Assembly: GCF_003050835.1 (NCBI RefSeq)
Contig: NZ_QAOJ01000002.1
Location: 248,001 to 312,000, forward strand
Direction of reading: 5' to 3'
Length of the DNA stretch: 64,000 nt
Source: Pseudomonas sp. GV071
GTDB lineage: Bacteria > Pseudomonadota > Gammaproteobacteria > Pseudomonadales > Pseudomonadaceae
Both the position numbers and the translations under genes were made by a program. Below are positions 32,955-41,887 of the stretch, in pieces. Below the pieces are notes generated by a model that saw nothing but the letters and a program-made list of their open reading frames with translations, was not told the origin of the DNA and did no database searches. Numbering within the stretch: position 1 is the stretch's first letter; the number at the start of each line of letters is the position of its first letter.

Positions 32955-33773
32955 GTGTCGGACAATCTGGGCATCAATCTGAAGTTGCTGTGCAGCCACT
33001 ACCGCTCTATTGCGGAGGTTTGCCGCCTGCTGTCGATCAACCGCGCGCAGTTCAACAAGTACCTCAGCGGGCAAAGCCAGCCGACGAGCTACAACCGCAA
33101 ACGCATCGGCGATTTCTTCGGCGTCGAGGAGTACGAGCTGAGCCTGCCGCCGGAGCAGTTCGCCCGTCTGATCGGCGCGCGCCTGGCCGACACCAGCAAC
33201 ATGCCGAGCAACGACCCGCTGTCGAACCTGCTGCAACCGCTGCGCGAGCATTCCACCAGCCTGTCGCGCTACTGCGGCTACTACTTCGAATACTCCAACT
33301 GCATGTCGGTGCCGGGCACCATCCTGCTGTCGTTGGTGCATTTGCGTGAGGAGCGCGGGACTTTTCTGTTCGAGCGCCAGGAACGCCAGGAACGCTCGGC
33401 CAGCGCAAACGTGCAGGCGGAAGACTGGGTGCGCTGCCGCTATCTGGGCGCGGCGTTTCACCTGCAGGACCGGGTGTTTCTGATCGACTATGAGTCGCTG
33501 ACCCTCAATGAAATGAGCCAGACCATCCTGATTCCCAGCTACAAAAGCCGCATCACCCGCCTGAACGGCCTGAAGACTGGCGTCTCCAGCGGCGACCGGC
33601 GCACGCCGGCCTGTACCCGGGTGGTGTGGGAATATCTGGGCGAGGAGATCAACCGGGTAAGCGCGTATCGGCAGGTGATGCTGTACCGGCCGGATGACCC
33701 ACGGATTGACGAAGACATTCGTCAGCGGCTCACCGTAGGGCCGATCAGCAATGGCCTGTTCGAGATCGAGTAG
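32955..33773 (+). CDS. XRE-like HTH regulator with an uncharacterised sensor domain
   Basis: This 272-residue protein has an N-terminal helix-turn-helix of XRE type (about residues 6-60, with SIAEVCRLLSINRAQFNKYL). A C-terminal region of about 180 residues has no name I recognise; it includes the Cys- and Tyr-rich SRYCGYYFEYSNCMS. The GTG at 32955 has GGAGGG eight bases upstream; upstream ATGs lie inside the palindrome and lack ribosome sites. It is divergent from the AGCS symporter. Control of that transporter is inferred from position. Confidence 0.82.
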   Translation: MSDNLGINLKLLCSHYRSIAEVCRLLSINRAQFNKYLSGQSQPTSYNRKRIGDFFGVEEYELSLPPEQFARLIGARLADTSNMPSNDPLSNLLQPLREHSTSLSRYCGYYFEYSNCMSVPGTILLSLVHLREERGTFLFERQERQERSASANVQAEDWVRCRYLGAAFHLQDRVFLIDYESLTLNEMSQTILIPSYKSRITRLNGLKTGVSSGDRRTPACTRVVWEYLGEEINRVSAYRQVMLYRPDDPRIDEDIRQRLTVGPISNGLFEIE

Positions 33774-33782
33774 CCCCCAAAG

Positions 33783-33845
33783 CATCGCGGCTAAAGCCCC
33801 TCCCACAAGGACCTGCGATCCGCGTGGGAGGGGCTTTAGCCGCGA
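33783..33845. repeat. REP doublet, GTGGGAGGGGC type
   Basis: CATCGCGGCTAAAGCCCCTC plus CCAC is inverted as GTGGGAGGGGCTTTAGCCGC plus GA. It lies between the regulator and the convergent autotransporter. Confidence 0.92.
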
Positions 33846-33869
33846 ACTCCGGCAAACATCAATTGCCGA

Positions 33870-36800
33870 TTAAAACGCCAACTGCCACTGCGCAATCACG
33901 CCATGGTTCTGCGCGTTGCTGCCCATTTCCCCGGCATAACCCAAGCCCAGGGTCTGGGTGGCAGTGAGGCCCACATCAAAGCCCGCTTCCAGCAGCAAGC
34001 TGTTGCGGTCCAGCGCCGTACCTTGCGCGCTGAAGCTGCTGCCGCCGCTGATAAAGGCCTGACGGGTTTCGCTGTCGACGTTGCCGTAGGTGTGGCGCCA
34101 GCCGACGCTCATGCGTGGGGTGAAGCTCATGCCGTTGTCGAACTGACCGAGGTGGGCGATGCGCAGGCCCAGGGTGCTGCTGACGTTGTCCTGGTCTTGC
34201 GAGTCGACGTGCAGGGCGGCGTCGCCGCCTTTTTCGTTGTAGGCATCGCGGTTGTAGCGCTGGTAGCCGAGGGCGGCGAACGGCTCGGCCAGCAGGCGGC
34301 CGTCAGCGTACTGGTAGGCCAGTTCGGCGAAGGCTTGCTGGCTGTCGGCGTCGTAGTCGCCGTGCAGTTTTTCATTCACCCCGGCAAAGCTGACCCGGCG
34401 TTTGTTCTCGCCATCGTGGCTGCTGTAGGCGGCGCCCAGGCGCAGGGCCAGTTGGTCGAACTGGGTTAGGGCGTAGACACCGACGTGGTAGCTGTCGATA
34501 TCGCCCGAAGCGCCCTGGCCGGCATCGACGTCGGTGCGCGAGTAACCGCCGACCACGCCCAGACGCCAGTCTTGGGTCATCGCCCAGTCGGCACCAAACA
34601 GGGTGCCGGCAGTGTTCTGGTCAACATCGCTGCTGCCGTGTTCGCCGTCTACCGTGCCGTGGCTGCCGAGGGCTTGAACCCACAGACGGCCGGCGGCTTT
34701 CGGGTCGTGCAGACCGCGCGCTTCATTGGGTACACCGACGGACACCAGTTGCGGACCGTCATCGCGCAGGATCGAAGCCTGCAAGCTGCCACCCAAACCG
34801 CCGAGTTGACTCATGGCGCCTTGCATCACGGTACCGACCTGGCTCGATCCAGCCAACGTAGCCGCAGCCATGCTGGCGTTGCTGGCGCCGGACAACTGCT
34901 CCAGCGCCTGGCTGGCGGTAGCGCTGTCGGAGGTCAGCAGGGCGTTGTACAGGCTGCTGTTGGTTTGCGTGGCCAGGTTGTTGGCCAGGTTGCGCGCGCT
35001 GTCGGTGGTCGCCAGCGCGGCGAACGCGGTGTCGTTGCGGGTCAGTTGCAGCTCCACCGACGTGGCGGTGTAGGTGAGTGTGGGGGTGAGGAAGGCGAAG
35101 TTGTTGGTGACTGTGCCGAACTGGCCGGTAACCCCGCCGGTGGCGATCAGCAGGCTGCTGTGGCTGGCATAACCACTGCCGTTGGCAGTGAGGTTGAGGG
35201 TGGCGTTGGCCAGGGTCGCGGTGCCGCTCACCTGCACCGGCGCACCGCTGGCGTTGAGGTCGTAGTTGAAGGTCGAGCCGCTGTTCAGTTGCAGGCTGCC
35301 TAGGCGCCCGCTGCCGCCGTAGCTGGCGCCGTTGGCGACAGTGAGCAGGCCACCGATGCTGCCCTGGTTGATCAGGCTGGCGCCGCTGGCCACGCTGCCG
35401 CCGGCGCTGAAATCGCTACTGCTGACCGTCCATTTGCCGCCAGCGACGGCCAGGGTTTCGAAGTTCTGGCTGTTGTCGAAGGTGCCGCTACCGCTGCCAC
35501 CCAGGGTCAGGGTATCGCTGCCAGCGCCACCATCCACCAGGCCGCCAAAGGTGCCGCCGGTGAGAACGGTCAGTTGGTCATCGCCAGTGCCCATGTCCAC
35601 GGCCAGGCCGTTGAGGCCGACGATGGAGCCGGCGTTGCTCAGGCTGTCGTTGCCTGCGCCCATTTGCACAGCCGCCGCCGCAGTGGTGCTGTTCAACTGG
35701 TCGACGCGCACCGACTGGGTGCCGCCGCGAATCACGCCGCCAGCGAGGTTGGTCAGGCTGTCGGCGAAGTTGCCGACCAGGCCAATGGCCGTGCTGTCGG
35801 CGCCGATGATGCTGCCACCGTTGGTGATGGTCGCAATGCCGCCAACCGCGGTCGCGGTGCCGCGTTGGGCAGCGATCGAGGTGCCGTTGGCGCCGTCGTC
35901 GATAAGGATGCCCTTGGACTGCCCGAAGATCTCGCCACCGGCGTAGTTGCTGATGGTGCCGCCACCGGCAGCGATGCCGTCGGCGCCGTTGGGGAAACCG
36001 CTGGAGTCGACGCCACCGGCGCCCAGGCCTTCGATGCGGCCGTAGTTGGTGATGCTGGCGATTCCGTCGATGTCCACGCCGTCGCCGTCACCGTTGTTGG
36101 CGGTGCTGTAGCCGGTGCTGCCGCCGAGGTGTTCATAGACCTTGCCGGCGCCGGCGTAACGGCCGCTGATCAAACCGTAGTTCACCACCGTACCGACGCC
36201 ATCGCTGCCCACGCCCGAACCGTTGCGCCCGATGATCTGCCCGCCTTTGTAGTTGGTCACGGTAACGCCGGCATCGGAGGTCACGCCATGGCGGGGGCCG
36301 GAAATGGTGCCCCAGTTGTTGACGGTGACAGCCAGCTTGGAATCGATGGCGTCTGCCGCTGAAGTGGCAGAGCTACAGGCGCTGATGTAGTCGGGGCATT
36401 TGGTGTTGACCAAGCCCTTGCTGATGATGGTGCCGTAGTTGTTGATGGTGGTGTTGCTGCCCGGGCGGATGGCGTCGTCGTTGTCCGACTCGATCAGCGC
36501 GCTACTGTTGGTGGCCGAGCCGTTGTTGATCACTTTGCTGCCCGTGCCGGTGGCATCGCGCATATCCAGCGCTTGGCCGCCGCTGGTCCCACTGGCAGTC
36601 ACCTTGATGGTGCCGTTGTTGTTCAACACCAGCGAGGTATTGGCTTTTTTTACCCGAATGGCGTCGGCGCTGACCGTGGTAATGCTGCCGTCGTTGTTGA
36701 TAACGAGGTTGACGCCGTTGGTGTTGCTATCCACTGCACGGGCATCTTCACCCGTGTTGGTGTTTGCCAGGGTGCCGCTGTTATTGAGGGTGACCGTACC

Positions 36801-37019
36801 ACTGGTGCCGGTGATATCCACGGCCTCGGAGTCAACGTTGACTTGCAGCTTGCCGCCATTGGCGATGGTGCCGGCTTCACCCGAGGTCACGGTTTTGATC
36901 ACCGTGTCGGTGGTACCGCTGGCAACGCTGAAACTGGCGGCCTGCGCCACGCCGATGCTGGCCGCTTGCAGGGCGATGACCAGGGGCAGCAGACGGAAGC
37001 TGGAGGTGTGGAAATGCAT
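33870..37019 (-). CDS. Autotransporter (type Va secretion), beta-helical passenger
   Basis: This 1049-residue protein has a Sec signal peptide (about 1-28, ending VAQA), a long Gly/Asn/Thr-rich passenger with recurring short units typical of a beta-helix (about 30-640; for example repeated ITNYG, NNYGTI and VNYGLISG-like strings), a linker, and an autotransporter beta-barrel (about 780-1049) ending in Phe, as outer-membrane proteins do. Two Cys occur close together in the passenger (KCPDYISACSS), unusual for autotransporters. ATG 37019 is preferred over GTG 37028. No protease or lipase motif was seen, so adhesin or biofilm factor is the default guess. Confidence 0.9.
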   Translation of the reverse strand: MHFHTSSFRLLPLVIALQAASIGVAQAASFSVASGTTDTVIKTVTSGEAGTIANGGKLQVNVDSEAVDITGTSGTVTLNNSGTLANTNTGEDARAVDSNTNGVNLVINNDGSITTVSADAIRVKKANTSLVLNNNGTIKVTASGTSGGQALDMRDATGTGSKVINNGSATNSSALIESDNDDAIRPGSNTTINNYGTIISKGLVNTKCPDYISACSSATSAADAIDSKLAVTVNNWGTISGPRHGVTSDAGVTVTNYKGGQIIGRNGSGVGSDGVGTVVNYGLISGRYAGAGKVYEHLGGSTGYSTANNGDGDGVDIDGIASITNYGRIEGLGAGGVDSSGFPNGADGIAAGGGTISNYAGGEIFGQSKGILIDDGANGTSIAAQRGTATAVGGIATITNGGSIIGADSTAIGLVGNFADSLTNLAGGVIRGGTQSVRVDQLNSTTAAAAVQMGAGNDSLSNAGSIVGLNGLAVDMGTGDDQLTVLTGGTFGGLVDGGAGSDTLTLGGSGSGTFDNSQNFETLAVAGGKWTVSSSDFSAGGSVASGASLINQGSIGGLLTVANGASYGGSGRLGSLQLNSGSTFNYDLNASGAPVQVSGTATLANATLNLTANGSGYASHSSLLIATGGVTGQFGTVTNNFAFLTPTLTYTATSVELQLTRNDTAFAALATTDSARNLANNLATQTNSSLYNALLTSDSATASQALEQLSGASNASMAAATLAGSSQVGTVMQGAMSQLGGLGGSLQASILRDDGPQLVSVGVPNEARGLHDPKAAGRLWVQALGSHGTVDGEHGSSDVDQNTAGTLFGADWAMTQDWRLGVVGGYSRTDVDAGQGASGDIDSYHVGVYALTQFDQLALRLGAAYSSHDGENKRRVSFAGVNEKLHGDYDADSQQAFAELAYQYADGRLLAEPFAALGYQRYNRDAYNEKGGDAALHVDSQDQDNVSSTLGLRIAHLGQFDNGMSFTPRMSVGWRHTYGNVDSETRQAFISGGSSFSAQGTALDRNSLLLEAGFDVGLTATQTLGLGYAGEMGSNAQNHGVIAQWQLAF

Positions 37020-37120
37020 AGATCTCACCGCTCTTATTAGAAAAAGTGCGGCGACTATGCGTGCGGCTTGTTACAAACAGTTGACGAGGCGGTACGCCAG
37101 AATCGCCACCCACCACCGTC

Positions 37121-37140
37121 GCCCCAGCGCAGGCTGGGGC
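37121..37140. repeat. Short GC hairpin upstream of the autotransporter
   Basis: GCCCCAGC-GCAG-GCTGGGGC folds into a perfect 8-bp stem. It lies about 100 bases upstream of the autotransporter start and might terminate or insulate transcription, though no T-tract follows. Confidence 0.55.
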
Positions 37141-37188
37141 CCAGAGTTGAGGACTGTACGAATGTCTACGTCCGACACGAGATTCTGG

Positions 37189-37208
37189 ATTCCCGCGTAC
37201 GCGGGAAT
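37189..37208. repeat. Perfect 20-bp palindrome
   Basis: ATTCCCGCGTACGCGGGAAT is fully self-complementary. This string is common as a dispersed element in proteobacterial genomes. It lies 19 bases from the stop of the following GNAT gene. Confidence 0.8.
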
Positions 37209-37226
37209 GACGGTGTGAGGCGAAAA

Positions 37227-37907
37227 TTATTCCTCGCGCAACGCCTTCAACTCCTGAAGCTGCTGCCCTTGCGCGTCAAAGTTATCCACCGCCAACCAGC
37301 GCTCATACCCCTTGGCAATGCCCGGCCATTCGCTGTCGATGATGGAGTACCAGGCGGTGTCGCGGTTGCGGTCTTTGACCACCAGATGCTGGCGGAACAA
37401 GCCTTCGTAGCTGAAGCCGAAACGCTCGGCGGCGCGCTTGGAACGGGCATTGCCGTTGTTGCATTTCCATTCCAGGCGGCGGTAGCCGTGGTCGAAGGCA
37501 TTCCTGGCCAGCAGGTAGATCACCTCGGTGGCCTGCACGCTGCGCTGCATTACGCGGCCGTAGCAGATATGACCGATCTCGATGCTGCCGTGCGCTGGCG
37601 CAATGGTCAGGTAGCTGAGCAGGCCTTGCACCTGGCCGCTGGCTTGTTCAACCACGGCGAAGAACAGCGGGTCTTTGCTGGCGGCGTTGTTGCTCAGCCA
37701 GATATCGAACGCAGCGCGCTCGGTAAACGGGCCGTAAGGCAGGTAATCCCACAGCAGCGGGTCGGAGTCGGGGCCTTGCAAGGCGAGCCACAGGTCATCG
37801 CCATGGCGCGCCGGGTCGAGGGCTTCGAGGCGCACGGTGCGGCCTTGCAGGGTGTCGCGGGTAGGGGCGGCGACGGGTGTCCAGTTCAGGTGCGGAGTCA
37901 GGCTCAT
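37227..37907 (-). CDS. GNAT N-acetyltransferase, RimJ/RimL type
   Basis: This 226-residue GNAT protein has landmarks RLEALDPARHGDDLW, IGHICYGRVMQRSVQATEV (the acetyl-CoA region, near residue 122) and WKCNNGNARSKRAAERFGF, which is typical of RimJ/RimL-like enzymes acting on protein N-termini or small amines. The substrate is not known. AGGA lies eight bases before the ATG. It is 18 bases downstream of another GNAT gene, so the two are likely cotranscribed. Confidence 0.88.
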   Translation of the reverse strand: MSLTPHLNWTPVAAPTRDTLQGRTVRLEALDPARHGDDLWLALQGPDSDPLLWDYLPYGPFTERAAFDIWLSNNAASKDPLFFAVVEQASGQVQGLLSYLTIAPAHGSIEIGHICYGRVMQRSVQATEVIYLLARNAFDHGYRRLEWKCNNGNARSKRAAERFGFSYEGLFRQHLVVKDRNRDTAWYSIIDSEWPGIAKGYERWLAVDNFDAQGQQLQELKALREE

Positions 37908-37925
37908 GGGGCGATTCCTGGCGAA

Positions 37926-38375
37926 TTAAGTGAAGAGTTTGCGGTACTGCACGAAGCCGGAACGGTCGGCAATCTTGTCGTACAGGTGCATGGCGTCAGT
38001 ATTGGTTTCGTGGGTCAGCCAATGCACGCGGGAAGCGCCCGCCGCCTTGGCCGCCACGTAGACATGCTCGATCAATTGGCGGCCGACGCCACCGCCACGA
38101 ATGCCGTCCTCTACATACAAGTCCTGGAGGTAGCAGTAGTTGCCCACTGTCCAGGTCGAGCGATGGTAAATGAAGTGCACCAGGCCGATGGCCTTGCCGT
38201 CTTGCCAGGCCAGCGCGGCATTCATCGGCTCGGCGCCGTCGAGAAACCGTTGCCAGGTGACGTCGCTGGTTTCGTCGCTGATCACGGTTTTGTAGAAGCG
38301 CTGGTAGCCCTGCCACAAAGGCAGCCAAGCGGCGTGGTCAGCGGCGGTGATGGCGCGGATGGTCAAGGTGCTCAT
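37926..38375 (-). CDS. GNAT N-acetyltransferase
   Basis: This 149-residue single-domain acetyltransferase has the acetyl-CoA loop DGIRGGGVGRQLIEH near residues 87-101 and a preceding DLYVE strand. The C-terminal WLTHETNTDAMHLYDKIAD is typical of the family members acting on small amines or amino acids. AAGGA lies seven bases before the ATG. It follows the PaiB-like gene by ten bases, making a three-gene minus-strand group. Confidence 0.88.
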   Translation of the reverse strand: MSTLTIRAITAADHAAWLPLWQGYQRFYKTVISDETSDVTWQRFLDGAEPMNAALAWQDGKAIGLVHFIYHRSTWTVGNYCYLQDLYVEDGIRGGGVGRQLIEHVYVAAKAAGASRVHWLTHETNTDAMHLYDKIADRSGFVQYRKLFT

Positions 38376-38385
38376 GGTCGGTCCT

Positions 38386-39024
38386 TCAGGTAGAGGCATG
38401 GGGCGGCATGCGCGCGGCCAGCTCGGCTTCATTGTTCAAACCACTGCCGGCGAGGTTAGCGCGCACGCTGTCGTAATCGGTTTTGTCGCGGTTCTGGCCG
38501 AGCTTCCACTTGCCTTCGAGGCGTTCGATGGGCAGCTCGAAACCGACGATGGCGCGCAGCATGCTGTCGATATAGGCCGGCGGCGCTTCATCGAGGGTCC
38601 ACGGCTGGGCGCGGCCCTGCTCATGGCGCTGGGTCAGCTCGCCAAGTAACTGGCGCAGGCGCTGCGGGTCGTCGAAGGTGTCGGCGTGGCCGTAGGCGTG
38701 GATGGCGATGTAGTTCCAGGTTGGCACCGCTTTGCCGTGTTCGGCTTTGCTCGGGTAGTAGCCGGGGCTGATATAGGCCTGCTCACCAGGGAAGATCACC
38801 AGCACCTCGGCACCGGCCTGAAAGCTTTTCCAGTGCGGGTTGGCTTTGGCGAAATGCCCCTTGAGGGTGCCAAGGCGGCCTTCACCAGGCACCAGCAGCA
38901 ACGGCAGGTGGCTGGCCTGCATGCCGTTTTCATCGTGACTGACCAGAATCGCCAGGGGTGTCTGCACCATTTGCGCGTGCAGGGTGGGCAGGTCTTCTTC
39001 GCGGAATGCAGCGGGCGTGTACAT
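38386..39024 (-). CDS. FMN-binding negative regulator, PaiB family
   Basis: This 212-residue split-barrel flavin-binding protein of PaiB type starts with MYTPAAFREEDLPTLH, and GHFAKANPHWKSF and SPGYYPSK are family marks. PaiB was described as a repressor in Bacillus, but the fold is that of pyridoxamine-phosphate oxidase-like flavoproteins. GGAGG lies six bases before the start. It is divergent from a MocR-type regulator and is the first gene of a group with two GNATs; Bacillus paiB is also paired with an acetyltransferase, PaiA. Confidence 0.88.
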   Translation of the reverse strand: MYTPAAFREEDLPTLHAQMVQTPLAILVSHDENGMQASHLPLLLVPGEGRLGTLKGHFAKANPHWKSFQAGAEVLVIFPGEQAYISPGYYPSKAEHGKAVPTWNYIAIHAYGHADTFDDPQRLRQLLGELTQRHEQGRAQPWTLDEAPPAYIDSMLRAIVGFELPIERLEGKWKLGQNRDKTDYDSVRANLAGSGLNNEAELAARMPPHAST

Positions 39025-39109
39025 GGTGAACCTCCAACAGATGGACCGATCCTAGGGCAGCTATTGGTCTGTTGTAAGAGCCATTTATGGCAAATTTCAT
39101 GGAGCCAAT

Positions 39110-39238
39110 GTAGGTTGGGTTGAGCGCAGCGAAGCCCAACAGGGAGCCCAGAGGGCTCCGCGTGGAAATTTCCCCGAGACCGATACGCGCCGTCCTGCGG
39201 CCGGCCTGTTGGGCTTCGCTGCGCTCAGCCCAACCTAC
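39110..39238. repeat. Pair of inverted GTAGGTTGGG-type repeat arms
   Basis: GTAGGTTGGGTTGAGCGCAG begins at 39110 and ends with GCCCAAC at 39140. The inverse, beginning GTTGGGCTTCGC and ending CAACCTAC, is at 39208-39238. They fill the divergent region between paiB-like and MocR genes, so the MocR promoter must lie within or beside them. Confidence 0.88.
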
Positions 39239-39250
39239 GAGAACTTCGTT

Positions 39251-40732
39251 ATGTCGCCTACCCCGTTGCCTTTCGACCCTTCCGGCATTCACCTCGACCG
39301 CAAGCACGGCCTGTCGCGCCAGCTGTATCAAGCCCTGCGTGAACGCATTCTCGGCGGTCAGCTCGGCAGCCTGGTGCGCCTGCCCGCCACCCGTGATCTG
39401 GCACAAGCCCTTGGGGTATCGCGCAATACCGTGGTGCGCGCCTACGACCAGCTGTATGCCGAGGGCTACCTGCAGGGCCGGATCGGCGACGGCACTTACG
39501 TGGCGGAGTTGGCCACCAAGGGCCGTGGCAAGGCGCCCAAAAAACCAGTCGCCCCCCCCGCCAGCGCACCACAGAGCAATCTGCTCGAACGACTGCAGAC
39601 CGAACATTTGCCCGAGCCACGCCTGGATGCACCGCGCGCGTTTCGGGTCGGTATTCCAGCCTTCGACCTGTTTCCCTTCAACACCTGGGCGCGCCTGCAG
39701 GCCAATTTCTGGCGCCGCCCACCCATGGCCAGCCTCGGTTATGCCGACGCCGCCGGCGACCCGCAGTTGCGTGAGTTGATCGCCGCTTACCTGCGCAATA
39801 GCCGCGGCCTGGTCTGCGACCCCGGCCAGGTGATCATCACCAGCGGCGCCCAGCAGGCCATCAGCCTGTGCGCGCAAATGCTGGTGAATGTCGGCGATGG
39901 CGTGGCGGTGGAAAACCCCGGCTACCGCGCAGCCGGCAAAGCCTTCGCCCTGGCCGGTGCGCGCCTGCACGGCGTGGCGGTGGACGAAGAAGGCTTCGAT
40001 ACCCGCCAGTTGGCCAGCTTGAAAGAATGCCGCCTGGCCTATGTCACCCCTTCGCACCAGTACCCCACCGGGGTGACCCTGTCGCTGCCACGCCGTTTGC
40101 AGCTGCTGGAATGGGCAGCCCGTGAACAGGCCTGGATCGTCGAGGACGACTACGACGGCGAATACCGCTACCGCGGTACGCCGCTGTCGCCCTTGGCCGC
40201 GCTGGATCAGCACGGCCGCGTGCTGTACGTCGGCACCTTCTCCAAGATCGCCTTTCCCGGCCTGCGCCTCGGTTACCTGGTGGTGCCGCCCGCGCTCACC
40301 CAAGCCTTCAGCCAGGTGCGCGCCCTGGGCGTGCGCCACTCGGAAATCGGCACCCAGGCGGTAATGGCCGAATTCATTGCCGCCGGGCATTTCCAGCGCC
40401 ATATCCGCCGCATGCGCCGCGCCGCGCAGGCGCGCCGGGATGCCCTGCTCAAAGGCTGGCCAAGCGACGTGGCGGGCTGCCAGCCCTTGCCGCAAGTGGA
40501 CGCCGGGCTGCACCTGAGCGTACGGGTGGCGAGCCGCCAACGCGAGCTGGAGCTGGTGACCAAGGCCGCGGCGGTGGGCGTAGAACTGAATGCCTTGAGC
40601 GATTACTGGCTGCCTGATTCGCCCGGCACTGAAGATGATCGTGCCGGGTTGGTGATGGGTTTTGCTGGCGTGAGCGAAGCCCATATTGCCCAGGCGCTAA
40701 CCGCCTTGAAGAGCGCCTGGAAACCTACGTGA
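39251..40732 (+). CDS. MocR/PdxR-type regulator (GntR domain plus aminotransferase domain)
   Basis: The protein has 493 residues. Residues of about 12-80 are a GntR winged helix ([20 protein letters not shown]), then a linker with Lys and Pro. Residues of about 125-490 form a fold-type I aminotransferase domain with the PLP lysine in [12 protein letters not shown]. MocR proteins sense PLP, GABA or amino compounds. The closest known role would be PdxR-like control of vitamin B6 genes, but no pdx gene is nearby; the divergent PaiB-like gene is the obvious target. Confidence 0.9.
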   Translation: MSPTPLPFDPSGIHLDRKHGLSRQLYQALRERILGGQLGSLVRLPATRDLAQALGVSRNTVVRAYDQLYAEGYLQGRIGDGTYVAELATKGRGKAPKKPVAPPASAPQSNLLERLQTEHLPEPRLDAPRAFRVGIPAFDLFPFNTWARLQANFWRRPPMASLGYADAAGDPQLRELIAAYLRNSRGLVCDPGQVIITSGAQQAISLCAQMLVNVGDGVAVENPGYRAAGKAFALAGARLHGVAVDEEGFDTRQLASLKECRLAYVTPSHQYPTGVTLSLPRRLQLLEWAAREQAWIVEDDYDGEYRYRGTPLSPLAALDQHGRVLYVGTFSKIAFPGLRLGYLVVPPALTQAFSQVRALGVRHSEIGTQAVMAEFIAAGHFQRHIRRMRRAAQARRDALLKGWPSDVAGCQPLPQVDAGLHLSVRVASRQRELELVTKAAAVGVELNALSDYWLPDSPGTEDDRAGLVMGFAGVSEAHIAQALTALKSAWKPT

Positions 40733-40782
40733 TGTCCGCCACCCATAAAGCGTCTAGCCAAGGTTCGCCACGGAGTCCACCC

Positions 40783-41691
40783 ATGCAAGCGCTGCTAACC
40801 GAAATTCTCGATGAAGTCCGCCCCCTGATTGGCCAGGGCAAAGTGGCCAGTTATATCCCGGCACTCGCCGAAGTGCCTGCTGCCCAGTTGGGCATTGCCG
40901 TGTATGGCAACGATGGCGAGCTGTTCTGCGCCGGCGATGCCAATACGCCGTTCTCGGTGCAGAGTATTTCCAAGGTGTTCAGCCTGGTGCAGGCCATTGA
41001 GCATTCCGGGGAGACGATCTGGGAGCGGCTCGGTCACGAGCCGTCGGGGCAACCGTTCAATTCGCTGGTGCAGTTGGAGTTCGAGCGTGGCAGGCCGCGC
41101 AATCCGTTTATCAATGCCGGCGCCTTGGTGATCTGCGATATCAACCAGTCACGCTTTGCTGCGCCGGTGTTGTCGATGCGTGATTTTGTCCGGCGGCTGT
41201 CGGGCAACCTTGAGGTGACGGTCGACCGCCATGTGGCCGAGTCGGAATACCAGCACCGCGCGCGCAACGCGGCGATGGCGTATCTGATGCAGTCGTTCGG
41301 CAATTTCCATAACGATGTAGAGGCGGTGCTGCGCAGTTACTTCAGCTACTGCGCACTGCGCATGAGCTGCGTCGACCTGGCGCGGGCGTTCTGTTTTCTC
41401 GCAAACGATGGCTTCTGCAAACACAGCGGCGAACAGATTCTGACCGCGCGGCAAACCCAGCAGGTGAACTCGATCATGGCCACCAGCGGGCTGTATGACG
41501 AGGCGGGTAACTTTGCCTACCGGGTCGGGCTGCCGGGCAAGAGCGGGGTCGGCGGCGGCATAGTCGCGGTGGTGCCGGGGCGCTTTACGGTGTGCGTGTG
41601 GTCGCCGGAACTGAATGCGGCGGGTAATTCGCTGGTGGGCATGGCGGCGCTGGAATTGTTGAGTCAGCGCATTGGTTGGTCGGTGTTTTAG
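40783..41691 (+). CDS. glsA: Glutaminase
   Basis: This 302-residue serine-dependent glutaminase of the beta-lactamase-like fold hydrolyses glutamine to glutamate and ammonia. The catalytic SxxK is Ser61-Lys64 (SISK). INAGALV and [21 protein letters not shown] (split) are family marks. GGAG lies seven bases before the chosen ATG. It is cytoplasmic, without a signal peptide. It follows the MocR gene by 50 bases; cotranscription is possible. Confidence 0.94.
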   Translation: MQALLTEILDEVRPLIGQGKVASYIPALAEVPAAQLGIAVYGNDGELFCAGDANTPFSVQSISKVFSLVQAIEHSGETIWERLGHEPSGQPFNSLVQLEFERGRPRNPFINAGALVICDINQSRFAAPVLSMRDFVRRLSGNLEVTVDRHVAESEYQHRARNAAMAYLMQSFGNFHNDVEAVLRSYFSYCALRMSCVDLARAFCFLANDGFCKHSGEQILTARQTQQVNSIMATSGLYDEAGNFAYRVGLPGKSGVGGGIVAVVPGRFTVCVWSPELNAAGNSLVGMAALELLSQRIGWSVF

Positions 41692-41713
41692 TTTTTGTTG
41701 GCGACACGATCCT

Positions 41714-41778
41714 GTAGGAGCGGCTTCAGCCGCGATGCTTTTGATGGGCAAGAGCATCGCGGCTGAAGCCGCTCCTAC
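41714..41778. repeat. REP doublet, GTAGGAGCGGC type
   Basis: GTAGGAGCGGCTTCAGCCGC plus GATGC and its exact inverse ending GCTCCTAC flank a short spacer. It lies between the convergent glutaminase and aspartase genes. Confidence 0.93.
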
Positions 41779-41797
41779 GGGGCACACCAAGCGGAAT

Positions 41798-41831
41798 AAA
41801 AAAAAGGAGACACAGCTTGCGCTGTATCTCC
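41798..41831 (-). terminator. Rho-independent terminator of aspA
   Basis: Read on the minus strand, GGAGATACAGC-GCAA-GCTGTGTCTCC makes an 11-bp stem with one G-T wobble, followed by eight Ts. It lies 56 bases after the aspA stop. Confidence 0.93.
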
Positions 41832-41887
41832 CTGAAGGGCTTGGGATGAGTGGCCCCAATGCCTGGTGACTGTGTAACGGGGTGGCG

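Noticed and set aside
38930..40684. 584-codon minus-strand frame
   Set aside because: Antisense to the MocR-type regulator, which has a clear GntR helix-turn-helix and PLP lysine.
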